Below, one piece after another: positions 30,224-39,288 of a stretch of DNA of 64,000 nt. Both the position numbers and the translations under genes were made by a program. Origin of the DNA: Vibrio sp. FE10 (GTDB lineage Bacteria > Pseudomonadota > Gammaproteobacteria > Enterobacterales > Vibrionaceae). The stretch lies in NCBI RefSeq assembly GCF_030297155.1, contig NZ_AP028067.1:2232001-2296000 (forward strand), in the 5' to 3' direction. Position 1 is the first letter of the stretch. Each line of letters opens with the position of its first letter. The notes below the pieces were generated by a model. That model did not search any database. It was not told where the DNA came from and saw nothing but the letters and a program-made list of their open reading frames with translations.

Positions 30224-30812
30224 ATATCCCCCGTTGTCACAAAGCACTATTCTCTAGAGCTGTGAAAATTATTTGTAATAGCAATTGCAGGTTTTAATTG
30301 AACGCATACTTAGCTCTCATCAATGGCAATCCATTGTTATGCCCAATCGGCTTGAAAAGAGAGAAGTATTTCACCTGTTTTTTTATAGTTTACTTACCCT
30401 TAAGCCTAGTCTTCCCCATAAAAAATGCCATGTCTGTGCGACGAGACGTCTTTTCACAAATCTTGGTATTCTGGCTGAGGTTTGAAAACCTAAGTTAAAA
30501 GTTAGTAGGATGCTGATTTATATGCAAATAAACGCACAATATAATTACACCTCATTATTTATAAATATATACAGCAATAAAGTTGATAAATCATTAGCGA
30601 ATATGTGGCATCAATTGAGGTGAGCTATGTGTTAACTTCAAAGCAGAGGCAAGTCCCACATTTGAGACAGAAACCAGAGTAAAGATGATGTATTTCTATC
30701 CAGAGTCAATTAAACGACTTGCATAAGGCGCACCTGGTAGCGCATTAGTTCATAATAGGGGAAACTGCTCATTTCCAACGATGAGTGACTCTATTTATCC
30801 ACCACCAAAAAC
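30224..30812. other. promoter region of the giant adhesin gene
   Basis: This 0.59-kb stretch separates the adhesin start from the speB terminator. It must hold the adhesin promoter (minus strand), but I cannot pick one with confidence. It contains a 6-bp inverted repeat (AGGTTT-GA-AAACCT, 30478-30491), an AT-rich block near 30520-30600, and a half match to a LuxR/HapR site at 30583-30591. Two overlapping small plus-strand open frames near 30285-30498 look non-coding. Confidence 0.5.
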
Positions 30813-30847
30813 AAAAAAGCCCACTAAGTTGAACCTTAGTGGGCTTT
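30813..30847 (-). terminator. Rho-independent terminator after speB
   Basis: A perfect 13-bp stem (AAAGCCCACTAAG and its complement) is followed on the minus strand by a T run, 40 bp after the speB stop. Confidence 0.92.
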
Positions 30848-30886
30848 AAAATAAGTATGTAGCGTTATGCTGTTAGCTGTAAAAGA

Positions 30887-31816
30887 TTATGATTTAGCGA
30901 GGCGATTCGCCGTCCAAACATAAAGCAATTCAAGCGCAATCGTCGCGCCAGCCAATGCGGTAATCTCACTTTGGTCATACGCAGGAGAAACTTCTACAAC
31001 ATCCATACCAACCATGTTGATACCTTGTAAGCCACGGATGATTTTCAGCACTTTATCTGAATTCAAACCACCACACACTGGCGTGCCAGTACCCGGAGCA
31101 AACGCAGGATCGAGACAATCGATATCAAACGTTAGGTACACAGGCTTATCACCAACAATACCTTTCACTTGAGCAATGATCTCGTCAACGCTCATGTCGT
31201 TTGCTTGCATTGCATTAATGACATTAAAGCCGTGACCTTCTTGTTTATACTCAGTACGAATACCAATTTGCACAGAATGCTCAGGTGAAATTAAACCTTC
31301 ATTTGGCGCATGGTAGAACATAGTTCCGTGATCGTAACGACTGCCCTGACTGTACGTGTCAGTATGTGCATCGAAGTGAATCAGAGCCATTTCACCGTAC
31401 TTCTTGCCGTATGCTCTTAGCAAAGGCAATGTAATGAAGTGATCACCACCTAAACCTAACAATGTTTTACCACTGTTTAGAATCGCATCAGCAGCTGCTT
31501 CTAAACGTTGAGTTAAGTCTTCTGCATCACCACAATCAAACACAAGATCGCCAGCATCAATCACCGAGGTATGTTCAAATACATTGAAGTCCCAAGGAAA
31601 CTTTTTGCCTTCCCACGCCAAGTTTACCGACGCGCGACGAATCGCATCCGGCCCCATACGCGCGCCCGGACGACCCGACGTCGCCATATCTAACGGCGCA
31701 CCCAACACAACCACATCTGCATCGTTATCGATTGGGTTCTGCACCAATGGACGGCGCATAAACGTCATCGCATTGGAGTACAACGAGTAATCTGGTTTCG
31801 TAAATAGATCGTTCAT
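30887..31816 (-). CDS. speB: agmatinase
   Basis: This 309-residue member of the ureohydrolase (arginase) family hydrolyses agmatine to putrescine and urea in the cytoplasm. All dimanganese ligands are visible: His126 in GGDH, Asp149, His151 and Asp153 in FDAHTDT, and Asp231 and Asp233 in FDIDCLDP. Length and spacing match E. coli SpeB. Its ATG shares a base with the speA stop codon (TAATG), so translation is probably coupled. Together speA and speB form the arginine-to-putrescine route. Confidence 0.95.
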   Translation of the reverse strand: MNDLFTKPDYSLYSNAMTFMRRPLVQNPIDNDADVVVLGAPLDMATSGRPGARMGPDAIRRASVNLAWEGKKFPWDFNVFEHTSVIDAGDLVFDCGDAEDLTQRLEAAADAILNSGKTLLGLGGDHFITLPLLRAYGKKYGEMALIHFDAHTDTYSQGSRYDHGTMFYHAPNEGLISPEHSVQIGIRTEYKQEGHGFNVINAMQANDMSVDEIIAQVKGIVGDKPVYLTFDIDCLDPAFAPGTGTPVCGGLNSDKVLKIIRGLQGINMVGMDVVEVSPAYDQSEITALAGATIALELLYVWTANRLAKS

Positions 31817-33738
31817 TAAAAATCCTCAAGATAGGTGTAACCCATCAAGCCTTGCTCTAACTCTTCAAGTACACTTTGTTGCTCTTGCGCAGGTACTTTC
31901 GCCGTGACCAAATCTTTGTAGTTCTGACGAATCAGATCTGTATCAATGTGAACATAACGCATCATGTCTTCAACCGTGTCGCCTTCGTTGATGTAATCGA
32001 TATTTGCTTGACCGCTTTCATCAACATTCACCACTACACTGTGGGTATCACCAAATAGGTTATGCATATCACCCAAGATCTCTTGGTATGCGCCTACTAG
32101 GAAAAAGCCCATTAAGTAAGGTTCATCTGGGTTCCACGCAGGAACTGGCAGCGTTGTTTCAATGCCTTGGCCATCAACGTACTGGTCGATAGTACCGTCA
32201 GAGTCACATGTGATATCCAGTACTACAGCGCGTCGCTCGTCCGCATTATCCAAACCGCTCAGTGGCAACACAGGGAACACCTGATCGATACCCCAAGCAT
32301 CTGGCAACGATTGGAACAACGAGAAGTTCACGAAGAACTTATCTGCTAGACGCTCGCTCAACTCGTCCAAAATAGGACGGTGGTAACGGTTCTTAGTGCT
32401 CATACGAGAGCTAAGTTCGTAGTTAATACGCAAAGACATCTGCTCAGCCCAAGCACGATGCTGAAGATTCAGCATGCCTGTTGCAAATTGGTTATGCGCT
32501 TCTGCGATATCACTCTGGGTATCGTTGTAGATCTCAATCAACGCTCGGTCATCATTACCCGCATCTAGCTCTAAGAAGTTCTTCCACATGTTGTTAAGCA
32601 ACATTGGGGCGTCAGCTTCAGGCGCAGCCATATCTTCCGGAGAATAGCTTTCTGTACCAATCACGTTGGTCACAAGCACGGCATGATGCGCAGTCAACGA
32701 ACGACCAGATTCTGAAATGATCACTGGTTGTGGCTGATTGTAGAGCTTACAAATATCCCCTACTGTCATCACAATATTGCGAGCGTACTCAAGCAAGCCG
32801 TAGTTCATTGAGTTTGAAGACTGGCTACGTGTGCCGTCGTAATCAACCGCCAAACCACCACCCACATCTAGGTACTTCAATTGAGCACCGATATCGCGCA
32901 GTTCGCAGTAGAAACGTGCCGCCTCGCTTACACCATTTCGCACATCACGAATATTGGCCATTTGTGAGCCAAGATGGAAATGCACTAACTCTAGAACATC
33001 GAGTTGGTCTTCTGCTTTTAAACGTTCAATAACAGTCAGCACTTGTGATGCAGACAAGCCGAACTTCGACTTCTCACCACCACTTGCTTGCCATTTACCT
33101 GCACCTTGAGAAGCAAGACGAATACGCAGACCTAAACGAGGTTTCACGCCAAGCGCTTTCGCTTCAGAAAGAACAAGATCAAGCTCTGACAGCTTCTCTA
33201 GAACGATAAATACTTTATGACCTAGCTTTTCGCCAATCAGCGCAAGACGGATGTATTCTCTGTCTTTGTAACCGTTGCACACGATCACCGAGCTCGCTTT
33301 TTGAGCCAGCGCCAATACCGCTAATAGTTCAGGCTTGCTACCCGCTTCTAGGCCCAATTGCTTCTGCTCTAATTGAGCTTGGCTCGCTAAGATCTCGTCA
33401 ACCACTTCTTTCTGCTGGTTAACTTTAATCGGGTAAACAAGCAGGTAACGGTTGTCGTACTGATATTCGTCGATCGCTTGGTTAAATGCGTTACAGATAT
33501 TGTGCACACGTTGATGCACTATTTGAGGAAAACGCACAAGAGCGGGCAAACCAATATTTCGCTGCTCTAACTGTTTTACGATCTGACTAAGCGGAACTTG
33601 ATGATCGGTTTCGTTCGGTGAAACATACACCTCGCCGTTATCATCAATTCCATAAAAACCTTGGCTCCAGTGCTTTACATTATACTCAGCACGGATGCGT
33701 TCCAAATTAACCGAATTTTCCAATTCTAGAGACCTCAC
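31816..33738 (-). CDS. speA: biosynthetic arginine decarboxylase
   Basis: This 640-residue PLP enzyme of the alanine-racemase-fold decarboxylase family converts arginine to agmatine and CO2. The PLP lysine is K105 in [15 protein letters not shown] and the glycine-rich [11 protein letters not shown] bind the cofactor phosphate. The C-terminal part carries the conserved [12 protein letters not shown], where the active-site Cys lies. It is slightly shorter than E. coli SpeA (658 aa). The frame-extending GTG at 33738 has no good Shine-Dalgarno sequence, and a TTG five codons later is an alternative, so the exact start is uncertain. It is the first gene of the speAB unit. Confidence 0.93.
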   Translation of the reverse strand: MRSLELENSVNLERIRAEYNVKHWSQGFYGIDDNGEVYVSPNETDHQVPLSQIVKQLEQRNIGLPALVRFPQIVHQRVHNICNAFNQAIDEYQYDNRYLLVYPIKVNQQKEVVDEILASQAQLEQKQLGLEAGSKPELLAVLALAQKASSVIVCNGYKDREYIRLALIGEKLGHKVFIVLEKLSELDLVLSEAKALGVKPRLGLRIRLASQGAGKWQASGGEKSKFGLSASQVLTVIERLKAEDQLDVLELVHFHLGSQMANIRDVRNGVSEAARFYCELRDIGAQLKYLDVGGGLAVDYDGTRSQSSNSMNYGLLEYARNIVMTVGDICKLYNQPQPVIISESGRSLTAHHAVLVTNVIGTESYSPEDMAAPEADAPMLLNNMWKNFLELDAGNDDRALIEIYNDTQSDIAEAHNQFATGMLNLQHRAWAEQMSLRINYELSSRMSTKNRYHRPILDELSERLADKFFVNFSLFQSLPDAWGIDQVFPVLPLSGLDNADERRAVVLDITCDSDGTIDQYVDGQGIETTLPVPAWNPDEPYLMGFFLVGAYQEILGDMHNLFGDTHSVVVNVDESGQANIDYINEGDTVEDMMRYVHIDTDLIRQNYKDLVTAKVPAQEQQSVLEELEQGLMGYTYLEDF

Positions 33739-34147
33739 ACTATAGGGCCATCGACAGAAGATACCTCATTGGAATAGCGAGGTATAACCCAACAAAAAAC
33801 GTTCAAAAACGATTTGTTGGCTGCATTAACCGATATTATTAAGAGCGAGTCCAACCATTGATATTTGTGGTTACGATTACGTTTTTTTATCGACGATCCG
33901 ACTTAAAGTGACAGGTAAGGAATTACAAGGTTTTAGGTCCAAAAACCGGCTGAAGCGCATGAGATTTAAAGCACTTTCTAACAAAAAATCAGGTGAATAA
34001 AATACCAAAGACACATAAAATTCTGGGCTAATCTGGTCAAGTTAAGTCAGGGTTGTGCCAAATATAACCACTTCTCTACCACAACTCTCGCTATCACCGA
34101 CATAGCTTGTATCCTGTTATTCCATGCCTATTGATGAGTGCTAAATC
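33739..34147. other. divergent intergenic region between speA and the methyltransferase gene
   Basis: About 400 bp holds the promoters of both flanking genes. An 8-bp inverted repeat (CCAACAAA with TTTGTTGG, 33789-33820) lies 51-82 bp upstream of speA and could form a hairpin in its leader. Nothing else is assignable. Confidence 0.4.
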
Positions 34148-34852
34148 ATGTCTGAAATGTACACCACCTACGCTAAACAATACGACTCGGCTGCCCGCGA
34201 TAATATTTACAATGCCTTACTTGAGCGTCCATCAACAATTGCCTTGCTCGATGATGTAAAAGGCATGGATATTGTCGACCTAGGTTGTGGTTCTGGCATT
34301 TACGCCCAATGGTTTATTGACCAAGGCGCAAATAAAGTGACGTGTACCGATCTCTCTCAGGATATGGTCGACTTGGTGAACAGAAAACAAATCAAAAATG
34401 TTTCCGCTTATGCTCAAGATGCTGCCCTTGGTCTGCCGAATGAAAAAGACAACAGTGCCGATGTCATCGTGTGTCCGCTAGTCTTGCACTACATTGAAGA
34501 TCTAAAACCCGTCTTTGATGATATTCATCGAGTCCTTAAGCCAGGTGGTTACATCATCTTTTCAACGCACCACCCTTTTGCTGACTTCGAATGCACGATT
34601 TCTGGCAATTACTACGAACGTGAATTCATTCAAGAAGAGTGGAACACGGTAGGCACGCCCGTTCAAGTGAGCTTCTACCGCCGTTCATTAACCGAACTTT
34701 GCCAAGCGGTTACTCAATCAGGCTTACTGATTTCAAAAATCACGGAAGGCACTATCGATGAAAAAGCCAAAGAAATTTCTGAAGCGACATACGAGAGACT
34801 GTCAAAGAACGTTAACTTTATCTTTCTCCGTTGTGAAAAAGCCCCTGCGTAA
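34148..34852 (+). CDS. class I SAM-dependent methyltransferase
   Basis: This 234-residue cytoplasmic protein has the Rossmann-like methyltransferase fold. Motif I is VDLGCGSGIYAQW (about residues 43-55), followed by an acidic TDLS at the end of strand 2 and the ICPLVLHYI region with motif IV. HRVLKPGGYIIFSTHHP is the typical post-motif segment of the UbiE/COQ5-like Methyltransf_11 group. The substrate cannot be told from sequence. It is monocistronic, ended by a hairpin at 34872-34895. Confidence 0.85.
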   Translation: MSEMYTTYAKQYDSAARDNIYNALLERPSTIALLDDVKGMDIVDLGCGSGIYAQWFIDQGANKVTCTDLSQDMVDLVNRKQIKNVSAYAQDAALGLPNEKDNSADVIVCPLVLHYIEDLKPVFDDIHRVLKPGGYIIFSTHHPFADFECTISGNYYEREFIQEEWNTVGTPVQVSFYRRSLTELCQAVTQSGLLISKITEGTIDEKAKEISEATYERLSKNVNFIFLRCEKAPA

Positions 34853-34871
34853 TCATTAAACGCTTATTTTG

Positions 34872-34895
34872 GTGCCTTTGATACGTCAAAGGCAC
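34872..34895 (+). terminator. probable terminator after the methyltransferase gene
   Basis: A perfect 10-bp stem (GTGCCTTTGA with TCAAAGGCAC) has a TACG tetraloop. The following T run is weak, which lowers confidence. Confidence 0.6.
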
Positions 34896-34900
34896 TCGTT

Positions 34901-34948
34901 ATCTTCTTATCTTCTTATCTTCTTATCTTCTTATCTTCTTATCTTCTT
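34901..34948. repeat. ATCTTCTT octanucleotide, six perfect tandem copies
   Basis: Six identical head-to-tail ATCTTCTT units (48 bp) lie between the methyltransferase terminator and the aldehyde dehydrogenase operator. Such perfect simple repeats are prone to slipped-strand copy change. Confidence 0.95.
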
Positions 34949-35082
34949 ACGATAGCCATTATCACCCAACGTCTAAGTCACTTTTCTTCAATTTCCCTTC
35001 GAACAAACAACGTGTAACTGAACAAAAAATAAACTTTTCTCGCGCATATCTTGTATTCGGTTCGATCTTCTTGTAATTTTAA

Positions 35083-35102
35083 CTGACCAACCAATCGGTC
35101 AG
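35083..35102. promoter_or_regulatory. putative TetR-family operator upstream of the ALDH-TetR operon
   Basis: CTGACC and GGTCAG form a perfect 6-bp inverted repeat with an 8-bp centre, 21 bp upstream of the aldehyde dehydrogenase start. The form (GACC-centre-GGTC, about 20 bp) is typical of AcrR/TetR operators. The TetR gene is the next gene in the operon, so autoregulation is likely but inferred. Confidence 0.6.
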
Positions 35103-35123
35103 CTTTCGAATTTAGGGGATACT

Positions 35124-36560
35124 ATGAGCCATAATCTAGACCTTGAACCAACCACGTCGAACACCAACGACATGGATCAAATATTCAACCGACAAAAAGA
35201 TCACTACCGCAGTAATGTTAGTCCAACGCTTGAACAGAGAAGAAAAGACCTCTCGGAATTAAAAGCGTTGCTAATGCGCTACCAAGGGCAATTGATTGAT
35301 GCGGTGTCTGAAGATTATGGCCATCGAGCAAAACACGACAGCTTGATTGCTGATATCACCCCTTCTCTTCACCAGATCAATTACAGCCTGAAGAACCTTA
35401 AGAAATGGTTGAAGCCATCTCGCAGAAAAGCAGGCTTAATGCTGACACCCGCGAAGATCACCGTTCATTATCAGCCAGTGGGTGTTGTCGGTATCATTGT
35501 TCCTTGGAACTTCCCGGTGATGCTCTCTTTAGGGCCTCTCATCACTGCGTTGGCGGCAGGTAATACTGCAATGCTCAAGATGTCTGAGTTCACTCCAGCG
35601 ACAAACCGAGTTTTGAAAGCCATGTTGGCTGAAGGTTTTAACGAAGATCAAGTTGCGATTATAGAAGGTGAAGCTGACGTTTCCGCGAAGTTTAGCCAGC
35701 TCCCATTTGATCATATTCTATTCACAGGGTCGACCTCTGTAGGTAAGCACGTAATGAGAGCGGCAGCCGACAACTTAACACCAATAACTTTGGAATTGGG
35801 CGGCAAGTCTCCAACGATTATTGCTCCTGACTTTGATGTCGCTGACGCCGTTGAACGCATCTTGTTTGCAAAAAGCTTAAACGCTGGCCAAATTTGCGTG
35901 GCACCCGATTACATCTTATTGCCACGAGAAAAAGCCGACGCGTTCATCACAGCTTATAAGCAGTACTTCAAAAAGCTATATAAAGCAGGCATTGAAAGCA
36001 AAGACTTAACCTCCGTGATCGATATGCGTCAATACAATCGCTTGAAGGGTGTGATTACAGATGCGCAATCGAAAGGCGCAGTTGTTCACACGGTAACCGA
36101 ACAAGCACAAGACGATGTGAACCACAGAATGACGCCACACCTTCTAACCGAAGTGAACGACGACATGGTCGCAATGCAAGAAGAGTTGTTCGGCCCCGTT
36201 CTGCCGATTGTGCCATATGATTCTATTGAAGAAGCGATCAGCTACATCACAGCAAGAGAACGTCCACTTGCTCTGTATCTGATGAGTCATGATAAACAGA
36301 CCCAAGATCAGTTCTTATCGAATACGCATTCTGGCGGTGTTTGTATTAACGACTCGCTAGTGCATGTGGCAGCAGAAGATGCGCCGTTCGGTGGCATTGG
36401 CCCTTCAGGCATGGGACACTACCACGGCATTGAAGGCTTTAAGACCTTTAGCCATGCCAAAACCGTTCTAAGTCGAGGCAAAATTAACTTCACCAAGTTA
36501 ATGCACCCTCCTTACAACAACCCAATTAAAAAGATTCTGTTCAAAGTACTAAATAGATGA
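35124..36560 (+). CDS. coniferyl-aldehyde dehydrogenase-like aldehyde dehydrogenase (class 3 type)
   Basis: This 478-residue NAD(P)-dependent enzyme oxidises an aldehyde to its acid. The cofactor and active-site motifs are PWNFPVMLSLGP, the FTGSTSVGK segment, Glu224 in LELGGKSP and the nucleophile Cys258 in NAGQICVAPDY. The 34-residue spacing between Glu and Cys and the short length match class 3 enzymes. The family includes bacterial coniferyl aldehyde dehydrogenase (CalB), but the true substrate may be another aromatic or fatty aldehyde. AGGGGA precedes the ATG by 4 nt. Its stop codon overlaps the start of the TetR gene (ATGA), so both are one operon. The upstream palindrome suggests control by that TetR. 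Confidence 0.88.
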   Translation: MSHNLDLEPTTSNTNDMDQIFNRQKDHYRSNVSPTLEQRRKDLSELKALLMRYQGQLIDAVSEDYGHRAKHDSLIADITPSLHQINYSLKNLKKWLKPSRRKAGLMLTPAKITVHYQPVGVVGIIVPWNFPVMLSLGPLITALAAGNTAMLKMSEFTPATNRVLKAMLAEGFNEDQVAIIEGEADVSAKFSQLPFDHILFTGSTSVGKHVMRAAADNLTPITLELGGKSPTIIAPDFDVADAVERILFAKSLNAGQICVAPDYILLPREKADAFITAYKQYFKKLYKAGIESKDLTSVIDMRQYNRLKGVITDAQSKGAVVHTVTEQAQDDVNHRMTPHLLTEVNDDMVAMQEELFGPVLPIVPYDSIEEAISYITARERPLALYLMSHDKQTQDQFLSNTHSGGVCINDSLVHVAAEDAPFGGIGPSGMGHYHGIEGFKTFSHAKTVLSRGKINFTKLMHPPYNNPIKKILFKVLNR

Positions 36561-37135
36561 TTACGAAAAGGCAAAAAATCCTAGATGCTGCGCTCCTGCT
36601 CTTCTCTCAACAAGGGCTAGAGGGCACATCTACCGGACAAATAGCGAAAACAGCAGGCGTAGCAAAAGCGACACTGTTTCATCATTTCGAGAATAAATCG
36701 TTATTAATTGATGAGCTGTTTCGCGAGCTAAAACTGGCACTATTCTCGACGCTTCAGCCACACACTGATATTGCAGAACAAGATCGCTACCAAGCCTTTA
36801 AGTTCATGTGGTTTACTGGGCTTGAATGGGCGTTAGAAAATCCAGTTGCGATGAAGTTCCTCACCAATGTTCATTTCGATCCAACGACTCAAACTCGAGA
36901 AGTCATCGTCTCACAGATGTTCGCATCGCTAGATGAAATCGTTCTGAAAGGACAAGAATCCGGTGAGCTGATGGTGTTAGACATCAACCTTGTTAGGCAC
37001 TTCATCCATAGCCATTTTTTGATTTGTGCAAACTGGTTGATTGAGCAGAATGAGTTACCACCAGAGCAGTCAGCCAAGTACATCAGCGATAGCTTTGACA
37101 TGTGCTGGCGTGCCGTCGGTGGTCAGAAACTGTAA
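36557..37135 (+). CDS. TetR/AcrR family transcriptional regulator
   Basis: This 192-residue protein has an N-terminal TetR helix-turn-helix (about residues 24-46: STGQIAKTAGVAKATLFHHF) and a helical ligand-binding C-terminal part. It overlaps the aldehyde dehydrogenase stop by 4 bp (ATGA), indicating translational coupling. The probable operator at 35083-35102 lies in front of the operon. It likely represses the aldehyde dehydrogenase and itself until a ligand, perhaps an aldehyde or aromatic acid, is bound. The ligand is unknown. Confidence 0.88.
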   Translation: MITKRQKILDAALLLFSQQGLEGTSTGQIAKTAGVAKATLFHHFENKSLLIDELFRELKLALFSTLQPHTDIAEQDRYQAFKFMWFTGLEWALENPVAMKFLTNVHFDPTTQTREVIVSQMFASLDEIVLKGQESGELMVLDINLVRHFIHSHFLICANWLIEQNELPPEQSAKYISDSFDMCWRAVGGQKL

Positions 37136-37171
37136 CTACCGTCGAAAACCCAGCTTTCCAAAGAACGTTCT

Positions 37172-37200
37172 AGAGCGCCTCACTGGCGCTTTAATTATTT
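37172..37200 (+). terminator. probable terminator after the TetR gene
   Basis: AGCGCC and GGCGCT form a short GC-rich stem with a 5-nt loop, extended by A-T and G-T pairs and followed by a T-rich stretch. Confidence 0.6.
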
Positions 37201-37599
37201 GGATACATTTTAGTCACTTCATCATATTGACTTTCAACACCTTCTTTCAGTAACATCCCACCATCATTTCAAAAGAGAATAACGCCATAATGAAGTACTA
37301 ACATCCTGACATCCGATTTATTTTTATAAAAATCATTTGGACACTCGGGGTTAGTGGGCGTTACTTCGTCATCTATTTCTTGAAAAATCAAGCTATTGAA
37401 GAGCAGTCATTTAAGACCAACCTCTTTAAGATCAGCACCTTGAATAAAGAAAGTATTTCAGCAAGATAATCTCTATCTTTTGCTGTCATCCTACTTAAGT
37501 AACGTCTTTGGCGATCTAGACATAGAATCCCACGTAGGAATCTATACAGAAAAGCGCCTCACCCCTTTTACTCGTTTACACGTAAAGGGAGGTATTTTT
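37201..37599. other. leader region of the ABC-F gene
   Basis: About 400 bp without a supported gene. The ABC-F frame is open upstream for 40 codons from a TTG at 37480, but there is no ribosome site there. An imperfect inverted repeat (TAGAATCC / GGAATCTA, 37523-37544) lies in the probable leader. No clear leader peptide or terminator is visible. Confidence 0.45.
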
Positions 37600-39174
37600 A
37601 TGCCTACTATATTAGCCAACAATCTCTCATTCCAGCTCGATACTGGTGAGTGGTTATTCAAAGACATCACCTTTAATTTGAGCACTCGCCTCACCGGCCT
37701 AGTCGGAAGAAATGGGGCTGGAAAGTCACTACTGCTTTCGTTACTGGTCGGGCAAACACAACCCACATCAGGCAGTATTTCCAGACAAGGCTCGATCGGT
37801 TTTTACTCCCAGTTGCCTTCAAAGCTATTGGATAGCGCAACCAGCATTGCTGACTTCTTGGGGATCACCGAAAAGTTAGACGCATTACACGCCATAGAAC
37901 AAGGCAGTTGCGAACTTAAACACTTCAATACCGTTGGTGAGGACTGGGATTTACAAGCGAACACGAAGCAACTTTTAGCCACATTGAAAATAACCAGTGG
38001 ATTGACTACGCCTTGCCATACATTGAGCGGGGGGCAACTCGCCCTTTTACAGCTTCATCGGTTATTTACATCAAACCACGACATACTGATTCTCGACGAA
38101 CCTTCAAACCATTTAGATAGCGATGGACGTAATTGGTTACTAGAGCAGTGCCAGTTGTTTGAAGGCAAAGTGCTTATCATCAGTCACGATCGAAGCTTAT
38201 TGAGACACATGGAAGGGATCTATCACCTCAACAGTTTGGGGATGCGTTTCTATAAAGGGAATTACGATGATTACTTCACGCAAATGTCGAGTCAAAGTGA
38301 AGCACTGGACAAGCAGATAACGCATCATCAATCGGAAAAGAAACGACTCGAGCGCCAAGCTCAGACTAACAAGGAAAAAGCTCAACAACGTGAGTCTCAA
38401 GGTAACCGACTCCGAAAGTCGGGTAGCCAACCCAAGATATTATTGGATGCAATGAAAGATAAAGCAGGACGAACCCAAGCCGCATCGGCAACAAGCCACA
38501 AGAACTTAAAGGATCAAAACCAACATAAACTTCAATCTCTTAAAGAACAACAAGAGCAACTGAAGCCGCAAGCGTTGTACCTACAACAAGCGAATGGTTC
38601 TAAAAAACACTCACTATTAACCGTTGAAGAGTGTCACCTAAGTTTTGGTTCTGGTGCTCCTATTAGCTTCTCTCTATCACAAGGAGAACGATGCTATCTA
38701 ACTGGGGCTAATGGGTGCGGAAAATCGACACTGTTAAAAGCCATTCATGGCCAACACTCGAACTATACCGGTTCCATCAAGCGCTTAGGGGCGACGGTAT
38801 ACTTGGATCAACACTTTGGCCTGTTAGACACCAACAACACCATGTTCGATAGCTTGATGACACACAGCTTTGGGTTAACAGAGAGTGACGCACGAACCTT
38901 GTTGGCTGGAATAGGGTTCAGACGAGACTCCGTATACCGAAAAGTGGCACATTTAAGTGGTGGTGAAAAAATGAAACTGGCGATGTTGATCGTTAGCCAC
39001 AAGCAAGACTCCCCGCTTCTATTGCTCGATGAACCGGACAACCACCTAGACATCGACTCAAAGCAAATACTGGCGTCCGCTTTACGTGAATACCAAGGCG
39101 CATTTATCTTGGTGAGTCATGACAGCGACTTTGTTGAGGAGGTCGGCGTCAGCCAAAACCATATACGACTTTAA
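37600..39174 (+). CDS. ABC-F family ATPase (ribosome-associated type)
   Basis: This 524-residue soluble protein has two ATP-binding cassettes and no membrane segments, the mark of the ABC-F family. Cassette 1 has Walker A GRNGAGKS, signature LSGGQ and Walker B ILILDEPSNHLD; cassette 2 has GANGCGKS, LSGGEK and LLLLDEPDNHLD. The charged linker between them, rich in Lys, Gln and Glu (about residues 225-330), fits the P-site tRNA interaction motif region. I start at ATG 37600 because GGGAGG lies 7 nt upstream. ABC-F proteins act on the ribosome as translation factors or antibiotic protectors. Which subgroup this belongs to cannot be decided by eye. Confidence 0.88.
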   Translation: MPTILANNLSFQLDTGEWLFKDITFNLSTRLTGLVGRNGAGKSLLLSLLVGQTQPTSGSISRQGSIGFYSQLPSKLLDSATSIADFLGITEKLDALHAIEQGSCELKHFNTVGEDWDLQANTKQLLATLKITSGLTTPCHTLSGGQLALLQLHRLFTSNHDILILDEPSNHLDSDGRNWLLEQCQLFEGKVLIISHDRSLLRHMEGIYHLNSLGMRFYKGNYDDYFTQMSSQSEALDKQITHHQSEKKRLERQAQTNKEKAQQRESQGNRLRKSGSQPKILLDAMKDKAGRTQAASATSHKNLKDQNQHKLQSLKEQQEQLKPQALYLQQANGSKKHSLLTVEECHLSFGSGAPISFSLSQGERCYLTGANGCGKSTLLKAIHGQHSNYTGSIKRLGATVYLDQHFGLLDTNNTMFDSLMTHSFGLTESDARTLLAGIGFRRDSVYRKVAHLSGGEKMKLAMLIVSHKQDSPLLLLDEPDNHLDIDSKQILASALREYQGAFILVSHDSDFVEEVGVSQNHIRL

Positions 39175-39206
39175 CCTTTGTAAATTCGTCTACTTAGTTT
39201 AGTTAA

Positions 39207-39236
39207 GCGAGCATCGTTCCGGTGCTCGCCTTTCTT
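39207..39236 (+). terminator. terminator after the ABC-F gene
   Basis: A 7-bp GC-rich stem (GCGAGCA with TGCTCGC) has a 9-nt loop and is followed by CTTTCTT. Confidence 0.7.
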
Positions 39237-39288
39237 GATTGAGACAAGTAAACTACGCGCCTCGAACATCTATTCATAAGGCTAAGGT

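Noticed and set aside
30285..30498. Two overlapping small plus-strand open frames upstream of the adhesin
   Set aside because: They lack ribosome sites and recognisable similarity, and lie in a region that must hold the adhesin promoter.
30583..30596. LuxR/HapR-type binding site (TTGATAAAT)
   Set aside because: Only one half matches the consensus; the other half does not, and AT-rich DNA gives such matches by chance.
37480..37599. 40-residue N-terminal extension of the ABC-F protein
   Set aside because: It would start at TTG with no ribosome site, whereas ATG 37600 has GGGAGG 7 nt upstream and gives the usual ABC-F start.
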